Positions 1 through 8,833 of a DNA stretch of 64,000 nucleotides are shown here, in pieces. The notes under the pieces are model-generated. The model had not been told where the DNA came from and did no database searches. It saw nothing but the letters and a program-made list of their open reading frames with translations. The first letter of the stretch is position 1, and every line of letters begins with the position of its first letter. Made by a program: the position numbers and the translations under genes. This stretch comes from Oceanicella sp. SM1341 (lineage in GTDB: Bacteria; Pseudomonadota; Alphaproteobacteria; Rhodobacterales; Rhodobacteraceae), in NCBI RefSeq assembly GCF_003448965.1, contig NZ_QRGC01000008.1, forward strand, positions 62,001 through 126,000, in the 5' to 3' direction.

Positions 1-51
1 GCCTATCTTGCCGCCACCCCCTGGGCCCTGCCCCGCACCACGGCGCGCTGA
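1..51 (+). CDS. Possible C-terminal tail of an unidentified protein (partial)
   Basis: Reading from the first base, 16 codons run to a TGA at 49-51 and would end a plus-strand gene that begins outside the window. The tail ends in LPRTTAR and shows no family signature, so no function can be given. The 95 bases to the next gene hold only a weak 5-bp hairpin (GAGGC-TTC-GCCTC, 62-74). In such GC-rich DNA an open frame of this length is poor evidence, so this may not be coding. Confidence 0.25.
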   Translation, partial: AYLAATPWALPRTTAR

Positions 52-146
52 CCCGGCCGGGGAGGCTTCGCCTCGGGGGGCATCGAGCCCCCGCTCGGCG
101 AACGATCCCGCTTGCGCGGGCCGGGCGCGGGCGCAGGGCCGGGGGC

Positions 147-998
147 TCAGGCCCCGGGCCGGGGCGCCGCGTCCGCGGGGAGGGCGAGCGGGGGGCGATC
201 CTCGAGCCAGAGCGCGGTGAGGCGGCAGGCCTCGGCGGCGGCACCGGCGGGGGCGGCACCGTCGAGCGTGGCATGCAGGAAGGCGGCGGCGAAACTGTCG
301 CCCGCCCCGGTGGCGTTGGCGACGCGCACCCGGGGGCCGGGCGGCACCGAAACCTCCTCCGCCTCCGGGCCGGAGCCCAGCAGCGTCACCGGCCGCGCCC
401 CGTCGGTGAGCACCAGGAGGCGCAGCCGCGGCCCGCAGAGACGGCGTGCCTGCGCGAGCAGGTCCCGCGGGGCGGATCCGGGGAAATCGGCCCGCGAGGT
501 GATGGCGATGTCGGCCGGGCGCGCATCCGCCGCACCGGGCGGGAGCTGCGTCATCACCAGCGCCACCCGGCCGAGGGCGGCGCGGAGCCCGGGGCCGAGG
601 CGGCGCGCGTTCACGTAGGCCGCGCAAGCGGGGCCGGGCCGGGCCTCGAGCGGCGGCCGGGCGCCCGGCGGAAACAGGATCGTGCGCTCGCCGTCGGCCC
701 CGAGCAGGATCTCGGTGATGCGCGCCGGGCCGGGCACCGTGGCCACCCCGTCCATGCCGAAGCCCGCGCGGGCGAGGAACGCCCGGGTGGCGGTGCCGCG
801 CCGGTCCTCCGCCACCTGGGTGACGAGCGCCACCGGGCGGCCCAGCGAAAGCAGGCGCATGCCGGTGTTGAGCCCCCCGCCGCCGAGCGTCATCCGCCGC
901 GAGCACCAGTCGAGCCGGGCGCCGGGCACCAGCGGCGCGGCGAGCTGCCAGACCCGGTCATGGTTCACGCTGCCGATGACGAGAATCTCCCGCGTCAT
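147..998 (-). CDS. PfkB-family carbohydrate kinase
   Basis: A 283-residue cytoplasmic ribokinase/PfkB-fold sugar kinase that should transfer phosphate from ATP to a sugar or sugar acid. The first family signature is the glycine-rich GGGGLNTG (residues 39-46). The second is NATGAGDS near residues 228-235, where Asp234 is the predicted catalytic base and the GAGD turn forms the anion hole. The length suits the family. I chose the ATG at 998 (MTREILVIGSVN) because it puts the usual N-terminal strand at the start; the frame stays open upstream but reads as low-complexity Pro/Arg/Gly. The gene lies 552 bases downstream of the response regulator on the same strand and is probably separate from it. 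The substrate cannot be read from sequence. Confidence 0.85.
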   Translation of the reverse strand: MTREILVIGSVNHDRVWQLAAPLVPGARLDWCSRRMTLGGGGLNTGMRLLSLGRPVALVTQVAEDRRGTATRAFLARAGFGMDGVATVPGPARITEILLGADGERTILFPPGARPPLEARPGPACAAYVNARRLGPGLRAALGRVALVMTQLPPGAADARPADIAITSRADFPGSAPRDLLAQARRLCGPRLRLLVLTDGARPVTLLGSGPEAEEVSVPPGPRVRVANATGAGDSFAAAFLHATLDGAAPAGAAAEACRLTALWLEDRPPLALPADAAPRPGA

Positions 999-1550
999 CA
1001 GCCCGCGCCCCGATGGCACGGGGCCCGCGAGGGCGGGTGAGGCAGAATCGCGGTGCGGGCAGCGGCGGACATGGCCCGGATACTGCCCCGGGCGCCCGGC
1101 GAATGCCCGTGGAATCTCCCGCCGCTCGCTCCGGGCGCGGCAGGGGCTGCCGGGACGGCCACGGGCTCGCGGCCACGAGGGGCGTTGCCGGCACATTCCG
1201 GCGCGCCCTCGCCGCGCTGGCGTGCCACGCGGGCCGCCCCGGCGGAGGTCCGCCCCCGCCCCGGCGCCGCATTGCCGGCCCATTCGCGGCTCGGGGCCTG
1301 TCACGCAGGGTCAGGGGCGTCGCGAGAGCCCCCGGGCCGACAGCCGCCGGCGGAGGAGACGGGCAGCGCGGCCGCGGCCGGGGGCGGGAGAGCGACGGAG
1401 CCACCGTGGGCCTCCGCGGCGCCGGCTCGGGAGGCCGCGCGCGCCGAAGCTGCTGGGCAACAGGATGGCGCGCAGGTTTTCGAGGCGGGGCGCGGGGGTC
1501 CCGCGCCCCGCCGGTGCCTGCGAAACCTCGGCGGCGGGCGCGCTTCCCGG
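999..1550. other. 552-base gap without a recognisable gene
   Basis: All frames are largely open because of the G+C content, but their translations are arginine, proline and alanine rich with no family motif or good ribosome site. It should contain the promoter of the PfkB kinase gene and any terminator of the two-component operon; I could not place either with confidence. Confidence 0.5.
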
Positions 1551-2198
1551 TCAGCTCACCCGGTCGAGCATGCGCACGAGGTCGACGACGCTGCCGGCCT
1601 CCATCTTGCGCATCAGGTTGCCGCGGTGGAGCTTCACCGTGGCCTCGGAGAGGCCCAGCTCCCCGGCGATCTGCTTGTTGAGCAGGCCGCGGGCCACGCC
1701 CGCGCCCACATCGCGCTCGCGCGGGGTGAGGCTGTCGTAGCGGCGGCGCAGCCGGACGAGCTGGCAGCGGCCTGAGCGCCGCGCCCTGTGGCTCTCGATC
1801 GCCTGGTGGATCGCGTCGAGCAGCTCCTGGTGGCGCACCGGCTTGGTGAGAAACTCGAAGGCCCCGGCCTTCATCGCGCGCACGGACATCGGGACATCGG
1901 CATGGCCGGAGATGAAGATCACCGGCAGGTCGGCGCCGCCGCGCACCATCGCGTCGTGGAAGTCGATGCCGCTGCGCCCGGGCAGGCGGACGTCGAGCAC
2001 CATGCAGCCGAGCTCCACCCCGGGCGCGGCCTCGAGGTATTCCTGCACCGAGCCGAAGCTCCGCGCCGCGAGCCCGACCGAGTCGAGCAGCCCTTCCAGC
2101 GCCTCGCGCACCGCGTCGTCATCGTCGATCAGCACCACGGTGGGGGTGGCGGCGCGGCCGGCGGGGGGTTCGGGCGGCGGGGTGAGCATCTGTGTCAT
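1551..2198 (-). CDS. FixJ/LuxR-type two-component response regulator
   Basis: A 215-residue DNA-binding response regulator. An N-terminal receiver domain (about residues 19-135) has the acidic pocket IDDDD, the phospho-acceptor Asp69 in VLDVRLPG and the conserved Lys119 in FLTKP. A C-terminal LuxR/FixJ helix-turn-helix (about 155-212) contains LTPRERDV and the recognition helix SEATVKLHRGNL. Its ATG overlaps the stop of the upstream receiver/histidine kinase by four bases, so the two are probably translated together, and that kinase is the likely phosphodonor. The 18-residue Pro-rich leader before the receiver may be part of the protein or a start-site artefact. Target genes are unknown; the PfkB gene downstream is one candidate. 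Confidence 0.9.
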   Translation of the reverse strand: MTQMLTPPPEPPAGRAATPTVVLIDDDDAVREALEGLLDSVGLAARSFGSVQEYLEAAPGVELGCMVLDVRLPGRSGIDFHDAMVRGGADLPVIFISGHADVPMSVRAMKAGAFEFLTKPVRHQELLDAIHQAIESHRARRSGRCQLVRLRRRYDSLTPRERDVGAGVARGLLNKQIAGELGLSEATVKLHRGNLMRKMEAGSVVDLVRMLDRVS

Positions 2199-3766
2199 CT
2201 GGCGTGTCTCCGGCGCCCGATCGGCAGGTTGACGGTAAAGGTACTGCCAAAAGCCGCGCCTGGCGAGACCGAGAGTCGCCCGCCGTGCAGTTCGACGATG
2301 GAGCGGCTGATGGACAGGCCCATGCCGGTGCCCTCGGGCTTGGTGGAGTAGAAGGCGTTGAAGATCTCCGCGGCCTGCGCGTCGGGAATGCCCGGCCCGG
2401 TGTCGGCCACCCGCACGCGCAGCTCGCCCTCGTGCAGGTCGAGGGCGATGCGCAGCTCGCGCGGGCGGTCCTGCACCCCGGCCATGGCCTCGATGGCGTT
2501 CACCACCAGGTTGAGGAACACCTGCTGGAGCTGCACGCGGTCGCCGTGCAGCCGCGGCAGGTCCGGCGCCGCGACGAGCTCGGTGCGCACCGCGCCGCGC
2601 TGCAGCTCGGCGCGCACCAGCGCCAGGGTCTCGCTCACCAGCGGCTCGAGCGCGACCGGCCCGGCGCGCGAGCGGGCCCGGCGCGCCAGCGCCCGGATCG
2701 AGCGCACCACCTCGCCGGCGCGGTCGGCATCGCGCACGATGCGCTCGGCGGCGCCGCGGGCCTTCTCCGGCGAGGGGCGCTCGTCGGAGAGCCAGCGCAG
2801 GCAGGCGCCCGCATTGGCCGCGATGGCCATCAGCGGCTGGTTCACCTCGTGCGCCACGGCCGCGGCCAGCTCGCCCATCAGCGTGAGCCGCGAGATATGG
2901 GCGAGGTCGGCCTCCGCCTTGCGCAGCGCGTTGGTCACCTGGCGGCGCTGGGTCATGTCGGTGAAGGTGATCACCGCGCCGGCCCGGCCGCCCCTGTCGT
3001 CGGGTATCGGCGCGCCGCGCTCCTCGATCACCACGGCCGGGCCGTCGCGCGGCACCAGCTCGGCGCTGCGCTCGATCACCGCGCCCCCGGCCCCGGCCGC
3101 CGCCGGAGCGCCGTCGCCCCCCGGCCCGGGCAGCCCGCCCTCCGGCGCCGCGGCGCCCGCCATCACCAGCAGGGCCAGGTCGGGCAGCGAGCGGCCGCTC
3201 TCCTCGTCGCGCACCGGCATCACCCGGGCCAGCGGCTGGCCATGGGCGAGGGCGGCACTCCAGCCGGTGAGGCGCTCGGCCACCGGGTTCATGTATTCCA
3301 CCCGCCCGGCCATGTCGCAGGAGATCACCCCGTCGCCGATGCCCGCGAGGGTGGCGGCATAGCGCCGCTCGCTCCGGCGCAGCCGCGCATCCGTGTCGCG
3401 CTTGTAGAGCGCCATCTGGATGACGGTGCGCATCTGCGGCTCCTCGAAGGGCTTGAGCAGGTAGCCGAAGGGCTCGGTGACCGCGGCGCGGCGCACGGTG
3501 TCGTCGTCGGCATAGGCGGTGAGGTAGATCACCGGGATGGCCTGCGCCTCGCGGATGCGGCGGGCGGCCTCCACCCCGTCCATCTCGCCCTCGAGGCGGA
3601 TGTCCATGAGCACGATGTCCGGGACATGGCGGGCGGCGAGGGTGACGGCCTCCTCGCCGCTGGCCGAGGCGCCCACCACCTGGTGGCCGAGCCGGACGAG
3701 CTGCTGGCGCAGGTCGCGCTGCACCACGCGGTCGTCCTCCACGATCAGGATACGGGCGGAATTCAT
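2195..3766 (-). CDS. Receiver-PAS-histidine kinase (hybrid sensor)
   Basis: A 523-residue soluble signalling protein. Residues 1-122 form a receiver with acidic residues at D11/D12, phospho-acceptor Asp55 (VLMDIRLEG) and Lys105 (LLKPFEEP). Residues about 133-278 form a PAS domain with a Gly/Ala/Pro-rich insert around 203-230. A HisKA domain follows with His306 in AHEVNQPL, and a HATPase_c domain with N-box FLNLVVNAIEAM, G1 DTGPGIPD and G2 GTGMGLSIS. The NQPL-type H-box resembles FixL/DctB kinases. No membrane segment is visible. The gene overlaps its neighbours by four bases on both sides, which fits a relay: large sensor kinase, then this receiver, then this kinase domain, then the LuxR-type regulator. 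Confidence 0.9.
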   Translation of the reverse strand: MNSARILIVEDDRVVQRDLRQQLVRLGHQVVGASASGEEAVTLAARHVPDIVLMDIRLEGEMDGVEAARRIREAQAIPVIYLTAYADDDTVRRAAVTEPFGYLLKPFEEPQMRTVIQMALYKRDTDARLRRSERRYAATLAGIGDGVISCDMAGRVEYMNPVAERLTGWSAALAHGQPLARVMPVRDEESGRSLPDLALLVMAGAAAPEGGLPGPGGDGAPAAAGAGGAVIERSAELVPRDGPAVVIEERGAPIPDDRGGRAGAVITFTDMTQRRQVTNALRKAEADLAHISRLTLMGELAAAVAHEVNQPLMAIAANAGACLRWLSDERPSPEKARGAAERIVRDADRAGEVVRSIRALARRARSRAGPVALEPLVSETLALVRAELQRGAVRTELVAAPDLPRLHGDRVQLQQVFLNLVVNAIEAMAGVQDRPRELRIALDLHEGELRVRVADTGPGIPDAQAAEIFNAFYSTKPEGTGMGLSISRSIVELHGGRLSVSPGAAFGSTFTVNLPIGRRRHAR

Positions 3767-6700
3767 GGCGCCGCCGCGCCGGCGTGGAACATCACCGCGA
3801 TCTCGGTGCCGGCCTGGCGGCGCACCTCCACCCGGCCGCGCAGCTGTGCGGCGAGGTCGCCCACCAGCTGCAGGCCCAGGGTGTCCGCCTCGCCCGGGGC
3901 GGTGTCGGGCGCCAGCCCGATGCCGTCGTCGCGCACCGCGACGCGCAGCTCCGCCCCGCGGCGCAACAGCGAGACGAGCACCATGCCGCGGCGCCCGCCC
4001 GGAAAGGCATGCTTGAGCGCGTTGGAGACCAGCTCGTTCACGATGAGCCCGCAGGGCACCGCCCGGTCGAGGTCGAGCTGCAGGTCCTCGATGTCGGTGC
4101 GCAGGTCGACCAGCCCGCCCGCCGGCGCATAGGCCCGGAACAGGTGGGCGCAGATGGCCTGGAGCTGCGGGCGCATCGGCGCGCGGGCGAAGTTTCCCAG
4201 CCGGTACAGGCTCTCGTGCACCAGCGCCATCGAGCGCACCCGGTCGCGCGCATCGGCGAAGAGCATCGCGGTCTCGGGGTCGGCGATGCGGCCGGCCTGC
4301 AGGCTGAGCAGGCTCATGATGAGCTGCAGGTTGTTCTTCACCCGGTGGTGGACCTCCTTGAGGAGACTGTCCTTCTCCTCGAGGTTGGCGGCCTCGATCA
4401 CCGCGGCGGCCTGGCTCGCGAGAAGGCGCAGCATCTCCACCCGCTCGGGCGGGAAGGCCTGGGCGGCGAGGTCGTTCTCCAGCATCAGCACGCCCACCGC
4501 GCGGCCCCGGCGCATCAGCGGCAGGGCGAGGAAGCTGCGCGCCACGGCCTCCTGCCAGTAGACATCGGCGGAGAAGGGCCCCGGTGCGCGCACGTCGTCG
4601 ATGCGCACCGGCCGGGTCTCGGCCGCGCAGGCCTCCAGCACGCTCCAGGGCAGCGGCGGCGCCTGCGCGGGGTCGAGGCGGCGGGTGCACACACCCGCCG
4701 TGTCCACATAGGCTTCCGCCTCCGGGCGCAGCTTCTCGCCGGCGGCGACCAGGAGCACCGCGCGCGAGGCGCCGGCATGCTCGACGACCAGCTCAAGCAG
4801 CGTGGGCGTGAGCTCGGCCAGCCCGCCGGGCCCGGACATCGCCCGCGAGCCGCGCTGCAGCGCCGCGATCGCCACGCCCGGCAGCGAGACCGAGGCCATC
4901 TCCGCCTCCGCCGGGTCGGGGCGCAGGTCGGGCCGCTCGAGGTCCATCTGCAGCACCCGTGCCGTGGCGCCCCAGCGATCCCAGGCGGCGCGGGCCTCGC
5001 GCAGGAAGGCGGCCTCCAGCGCAGCCAGCCCCTGGCCGGCATGGAAGCGCGCCGCGCGCTCGCAGGCCAGCGCCTCCACCTGCGGCACCTCCTGGGCACG
5101 CGCGGTGAGGATGGCCTCGTCGTAGAGCCGCATCGCCTCCTCGCGCCGGCCGGACAGGCGGGCGCTCTCGGCGCGCACCAGAACGGCGCGGGCGCGGAAA
5201 TCGCCGGGGTTCACCCCGGCCCAGCGGTCGAGCCGGGTGAGGTGGTGCGCGAGCCGCGCGCGGTGCAGCTCCGCCCCCGAGCGCCCGGCCAGCGCCGCAT
5301 GCGCGAGGGCCGCGTGGAAATGGTATTCCGCCATCTCCAGGTGGCCCGAGCTGGTCCAGAGCAGCGGCTCGGCCTGGCGCACCGCCTCCACCGCGCCGGC
5401 GGCATCGCCCGCGATCACGCGCAGCTCGAGCTTGCGCAGCCAGTGCCAGCAGGCGGCGATGGCCAGGGCCGGGTTCGCGGCCAGCCGCGCCTCGAAGGCG
5501 GCCTCGTCGAAGGCGCGCCCGTCGAAGCTGCCCAGTTCGCGGGTGAGGCCGCGCAGCGCCCGCACCATGCGGATCTGGCTGGTGAGAATGTCCATGCACA
5601 GGCCGAACTGCACCTGCCGCACGTATTGCATCCGGACCTCCGCGAGGCGCTGCACCTGCTCCAGCCGGTCGCCCGCCCAGAGCATCGAGCTCACCAGCGT
5701 CACCGAGGTGAAGCCCATGTAGGTCACGTCGCCGCTCTCGCGCGCCTCCTCGAAGGCGCGCGTCAGCCGCGCGCGCTCGGCGCGCACCGGCCGGGTCCAG
5801 GGCGAGACGTGGTAGGCGAAGGTCATCAGCACGCGCGGGCGGAAGCGCTCCAGCCCGCGTTCCAGCAGCGCCACCCCGAGCTGCCCGTACTCGTAGGCCC
5901 GGAAATAGTCGTCGAAGCCGGGGCCGGTGATCATCCCCAGATAGGCGAAGCCCAGGGCCGAGGCATGGCACAGGCCGCGCTCCAGCGAGATGTTGGCCAT
6001 GCGCGAGAGCATGAGCGCCACCAGGTTCTCGTCGGAGAAGAAGGCCGGCGGCAGGGCGGCCGCCAGCACGTCCATCGTGGCGCGGGCCTCCTCGTCGGTC
6101 ATCATCGGCAGCGCGACGAGGCCGGAGACCGGCCGCTCGCCGAGCGCGGCCAGGAACCGCGCATACTCGTCGCGCGCGGCCTGCGCCGGCGGGTGGGGCT
6201 CCCAGCGGGTGCCCTGCCGGGCGAGAAAGCCGAGGCAGGCGGCGATGGCCTGGTCGGAGCGGTCGAGCGCCAGCAGCACGGTGATGCGCAGCGCCGCGAC
6301 GGCGCCGCGCTCGGCGATGCCGGGCGCCTGGTCGTCCAGCGGCTCGAGCCGGGCGAGCGCCTCGGGCGCGGCGCCATCGAGCAGGGCGCATTCCGCCCGC
6401 AGCAGGCCGAGCTCGAAGGCCAGCCCCGCCACCTCCGCCGCCGGCTCGGGGCCGAGCAGCCCCAGCCCCTCCGCGGCATAGGTCTGGGCGGCGCGGCAGG
6501 CGCCGGTGGCCTGGGCGTGCCGCGCGGTATCGAGGTAGAAGCGCGCCAGCGCCCGGCGATCGGCCTCGGCGGTGACAGCCGGCAGCGCGAGCGTGTACTG
6601 CGCGGCGATGGCGAAGGCGCGCGCCGCCGGCGGCGCCTCGCCGGAGGCCGCGGCCAGCGCCCGGGCGATATCGAGGTGCAGCGCCGCGCGCTCCGCCGGG

Positions 6701-8736
6701 GCCGCGAGAGCGTAGGAGGCCTCCTGGACCCGGTCGTGCAGGAAGGCCCAGCCGGCACCGCGGCGCAGCACCAGCCCGTCGCGCAGCGCCTCCTCGAGCA
6801 GGGCGGCCGCCCGCTCCGGGGCCATGCGCGCCGCGGAGGCCAGCACCTCCGTCTCCACCTGGGCGCCGAGGCAGGCGAAGCGCAGCAGCAGGCCGCGCGC
6901 CGGCTCCGACAGCCGGCCGAGCCGGAAGGCGAGCATCTCGCTCACCACCCGGCCGGGCCGGGCCCGCACCGCCGCCTCGTCCCAGCTCCAGCTGTCGCTG
7001 GCCGCATCGTGGCGCAGCACTTGCTCCTCGGCGAGGGCGGAGAGAAGCTGCAGCAGGTGCAGCGGGTTGCCGTCGCAGCTTGCCTCCAGCGCCTCGGCGA
7101 GCGGGGCGATGGCGGCCCGCGGCATGCGCAGCGCCTCGCCGATCAGCGCGCCGCTGGCGGCCCGGTCGAGCGGGCCGAGCGCGATCTCGCGGATGTCGAA
7201 GCCCGGCGCGCCATGGAGCACGTCGAGCAGCTCGTGCAGCGGGTGGCCGGCGCCCACCTCGTCGCTGCGCCAGGCCCCGACGAGCAGCAGGTGCCCCGGC
7301 GCGCCCCCGGCCAGCACCCGGCACAGCAGGTCGAGCGTGGCACGGTCGAGCCACTGCAGGTCGTCGAGGAACAGCGCCAGCGGATGCTCGGGCCGCGCGA
7401 AGACCGAGAGCAGGCCGCGGAAGGCGTGGTCGAAGCGCGCGGAAGCCTGCTCGGGCGGCAGCTCGGGCGGCGGGGAGAGCGGGCCGAGGAGCTGCTCCAG
7501 CCCCGGCGCCAGGGGCGCGACCACCGCCACGGAGGGCCCCAGCGCCCCGCGCAGCGCCGCGGCCCAGACCTCGCGCTCGGGGGCGGCGCGCTGCAGGATG
7601 CCGCCGATCAGCCCGCCGAAGGCCTGCGACAGCATCGCGTAGGGCGCGCCGCGGGCGAACTGGTCGACCTTGCCGGCGGCGTAGAGCCCGCGCGGCGGCA
7701 CCAGCCCGCGCAAAGCGTCGCGCACCAGCGCCGACTTGCCGATGCCGGAGACGCCGTGCACCAGCACCACCCCCGTGCCGCCGCCGCGCGCCATGCGCTC
7801 GAAGGCGTCGGCGAGGGTGGCGCGCTCGCCGGCCCGGCCGTGCAGCAGCGCCGGCGCCTGCGGCCGCGGCAGGGCCGGGCCGGCGGGCAGCGCCCGCGGC
7901 AGGCCGGGCTGCGCCGCCTCCCAGGCGAGGCTCAGCGCCGCGGCATCGGGAAAGCGCTCCTCCGGGCTCTTGGCCAGCAGCCGGTGAACGATGCGCACCA
8001 GCCCCTCGGGCAGGCGGGGCGCGAGCTCGGCCAGCGGCGCGGGCTCACGCGCGGCATGGCAGTGGAGCCACTCCGCCACGCCGCGCGCCACGAAGGCCGG
8101 CCGGCCGCCGAGCAGCTCGTAGAGCATCACGCCCAGGGCATAGAGGTCGGAGCGCGGATCGGCCGGCGCGGCGAGCCGGCCGGTGCTTTCCGGCGCCGCC
8201 CAGGGCAGCGCGTCGGCCGGGATCTCCGGTGCCCCCGCCTGCACTTCCGCCGGCCCCCCCGCCGGCCCCCCCCCCGGCACCGCCCGGCCGAAGCCGGTGA
8301 GATGCGCGCGGCCGTCCTCGCGGCACAGCAGGTGGGCGGGGCGCAGGTCGCGGTGCAGCAGCCCCGCGGCCTGCATGCCCGCCACGGCCGCCACCAGCCC
8401 GGCCGCGTAGCGCAGCCGGCGCGCCGGGGCCAGCGGCTCGGTGAGCAGCTCGCTCAGCGGCCGCCCCCCGGGGTCGGCGCAGCGCAACGCCAGCCCCTCG
8501 CCCTCGGCCAGCAGGTCGAGCGGGCGCGCCGCCCACTCCGGGTCGAGCCGCCCGGCCAGGGCGAACTCGTGGCGCAGCATGCCCGCGGCCAGGCCCCGCT
8601 CCGCCCCCGGCAGCGCCAGGCGCAGCAGCACCGTGTAGCCCTTGCCGGGCTGCGGCGCGCGCAGCAGTTCTGTCCGGGAGTCCCGCGTCAGGGTCTCCGT
8701 GTCGCCATGCTCGGATGGCCAGGGGCGTTCTGCCAT
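3763..8736 (-). CDS. Giant sensor: Ser/Thr pseudokinase, AAA ATPase, GAF, HisKA_2 histidine kinase
   Basis: A 1657-residue multidomain sensor of the trifunctional Ser/Thr kinase, AAA ATPase and histidine kinase type. Residues about 30-275 are a protein kinase fold that looks degenerate: the HRD motif is kept (H128-R129-D130) but is followed by LRPAH instead of KPxN, the DFG motif reads GFG (148-150), and the usual beta-3 lysine is not visible. Residues about 297-680 are an AAA/STAND-type ATPase with P-loop GVSGIGKS (328-335) and Walker B LALFLDDLQW. A long alpha-helical, TPR-like middle follows. A GAF domain occupies roughly 1290-1450, then HisKA_2 with EVHHRVKNN (His1463 or His1464) and a HATPase with NELVSNALKHAF. 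No membrane segment is seen. No clear Shine-Dalgarno site precedes the ATG. It heads the three-gene signalling operon. Confidence 0.88.
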   Translation of the reverse strand: MAERPWPSEHGDTETLTRDSRTELLRAPQPGKGYTVLLRLALPGAERGLAAGMLRHEFALAGRLDPEWAARPLDLLAEGEGLALRCADPGGRPLSELLTEPLAPARRLRYAAGLVAAVAGMQAAGLLHRDLRPAHLLCREDGRAHLTGFGRAVPGGGPAGGPAEVQAGAPEIPADALPWAAPESTGRLAAPADPRSDLYALGVMLYELLGGRPAFVARGVAEWLHCHAAREPAPLAELAPRLPEGLVRIVHRLLAKSPEERFPDAAALSLAWEAAQPGLPRALPAGPALPRPQAPALLHGRAGERATLADAFERMARGGGTGVVLVHGVSGIGKSALVRDALRGLVPPRGLYAAGKVDQFARGAPYAMLSQAFGGLIGGILQRAAPEREVWAAALRGALGPSVAVVAPLAPGLEQLLGPLSPPPELPPEQASARFDHAFRGLLSVFARPEHPLALFLDDLQWLDRATLDLLCRVLAGGAPGHLLLVGAWRSDEVGAGHPLHELLDVLHGAPGFDIREIALGPLDRAASGALIGEALRMPRAAIAPLAEALEASCDGNPLHLLQLLSALAEEQVLRHDAASDSWSWDEAAVRARPGRVVSEMLAFRLGRLSEPARGLLLRFACLGAQVETEVLASAARMAPERAAALLEEALRDGLVLRRGAGWAFLHDRVQEASYALAAPAERAALHLDIARALAAASGEAPPAARAFAIAAQYTLALPAVTAEADRRALARFYLDTARHAQATGACRAAQTYAAEGLGLLGPEPAAEVAGLAFELGLLRAECALLDGAAPEALARLEPLDDQAPGIAERGAVAALRITVLLALDRSDQAIAACLGFLARQGTRWEPHPPAQAARDEYARFLAALGERPVSGLVALPMMTDEEARATMDVLAAALPPAFFSDENLVALMLSRMANISLERGLCHASALGFAYLGMITGPGFDDYFRAYEYGQLGVALLERGLERFRPRVLMTFAYHVSPWTRPVRAERARLTRAFEEARESGDVTYMGFTSVTLVSSMLWAGDRLEQVQRLAEVRMQYVRQVQFGLCMDILTSQIRMVRALRGLTRELGSFDGRAFDEAAFEARLAANPALAIAACWHWLRKLELRVIAGDAAGAVEAVRQAEPLLWTSSGHLEMAEYHFHAALAHAALAGRSGAELHRARLAHHLTRLDRWAGVNPGDFRARAVLVRAESARLSGRREEAMRLYDEAILTARAQEVPQVEALACERAARFHAGQGLAALEAAFLREARAAWDRWGATARVLQMDLERPDLRPDPAEAEMASVSLPGVAIAALQRGSRAMSGPGGLAELTPTLLELVVEHAGASRAVLLVAAGEKLRPEAEAYVDTAGVCTRRLDPAQAPPLPWSVLEACAAETRPVRIDDVRAPGPFSADVYWQEAVARSFLALPLMRRGRAVGVLMLENDLAAQAFPPERVEMLRLLASQAAAVIEAANLEEKDSLLKEVHHRVKNNLQLIMSLLSLQAGRIADPETAMLFADARDRVRSMALVHESLYRLGNFARAPMRPQLQAICAHLFRAYAPAGGLVDLRTDIEDLQLDLDRAVPCGLIVNELVSNALKHAFPGGRRGMVLVSLLRRGAELRVAVRDDGIGLAPDTAPGEADTLGLQLVGDLAAQLRGRVEVRRQAGTEIAVMFHAGAAAP

Positions 8737-8770
8737 TGAGAGGAGGTTCTCCGGCTGTCGTCTCGGGGGA

Positions 8771-8776
8771 AGTATA
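8771..8776 (-). promoter_or_regulatory. Possible -10 element upstream of the signalling operon
   Basis: The only AT-rich hexamer in the 97-base gap before the giant sensor gene reads TATACT on the minus strand, 35 bases upstream of its ATG, which suits a sigma-70 -10 box. No good -35 is visible at 16-18 bases, so this is a tentative placement. Confidence 0.25.
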
Positions 8777-8833
8777 GTCGTGCCGCGGCGGCGAGCGCCA
8801 GTGGCCTTGGCGGCCCGCCGCCCCTGCCCGCGC

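Noticed and set aside
2192-4132. A 646-codon plus-strand frame over the receiver-PAS-kinase
   Set aside because: Antisense of a well-supported gene, with His- and Gln-rich translation.
3784-8739. A 1651-codon open frame on the plus strand
   Set aside because: It is the antisense of the giant sensor gene. Its translation is His, Gln, Arg and Gly rich with no motif, while the minus strand shows clear kinase, AAA, GAF and histidine kinase motifs.
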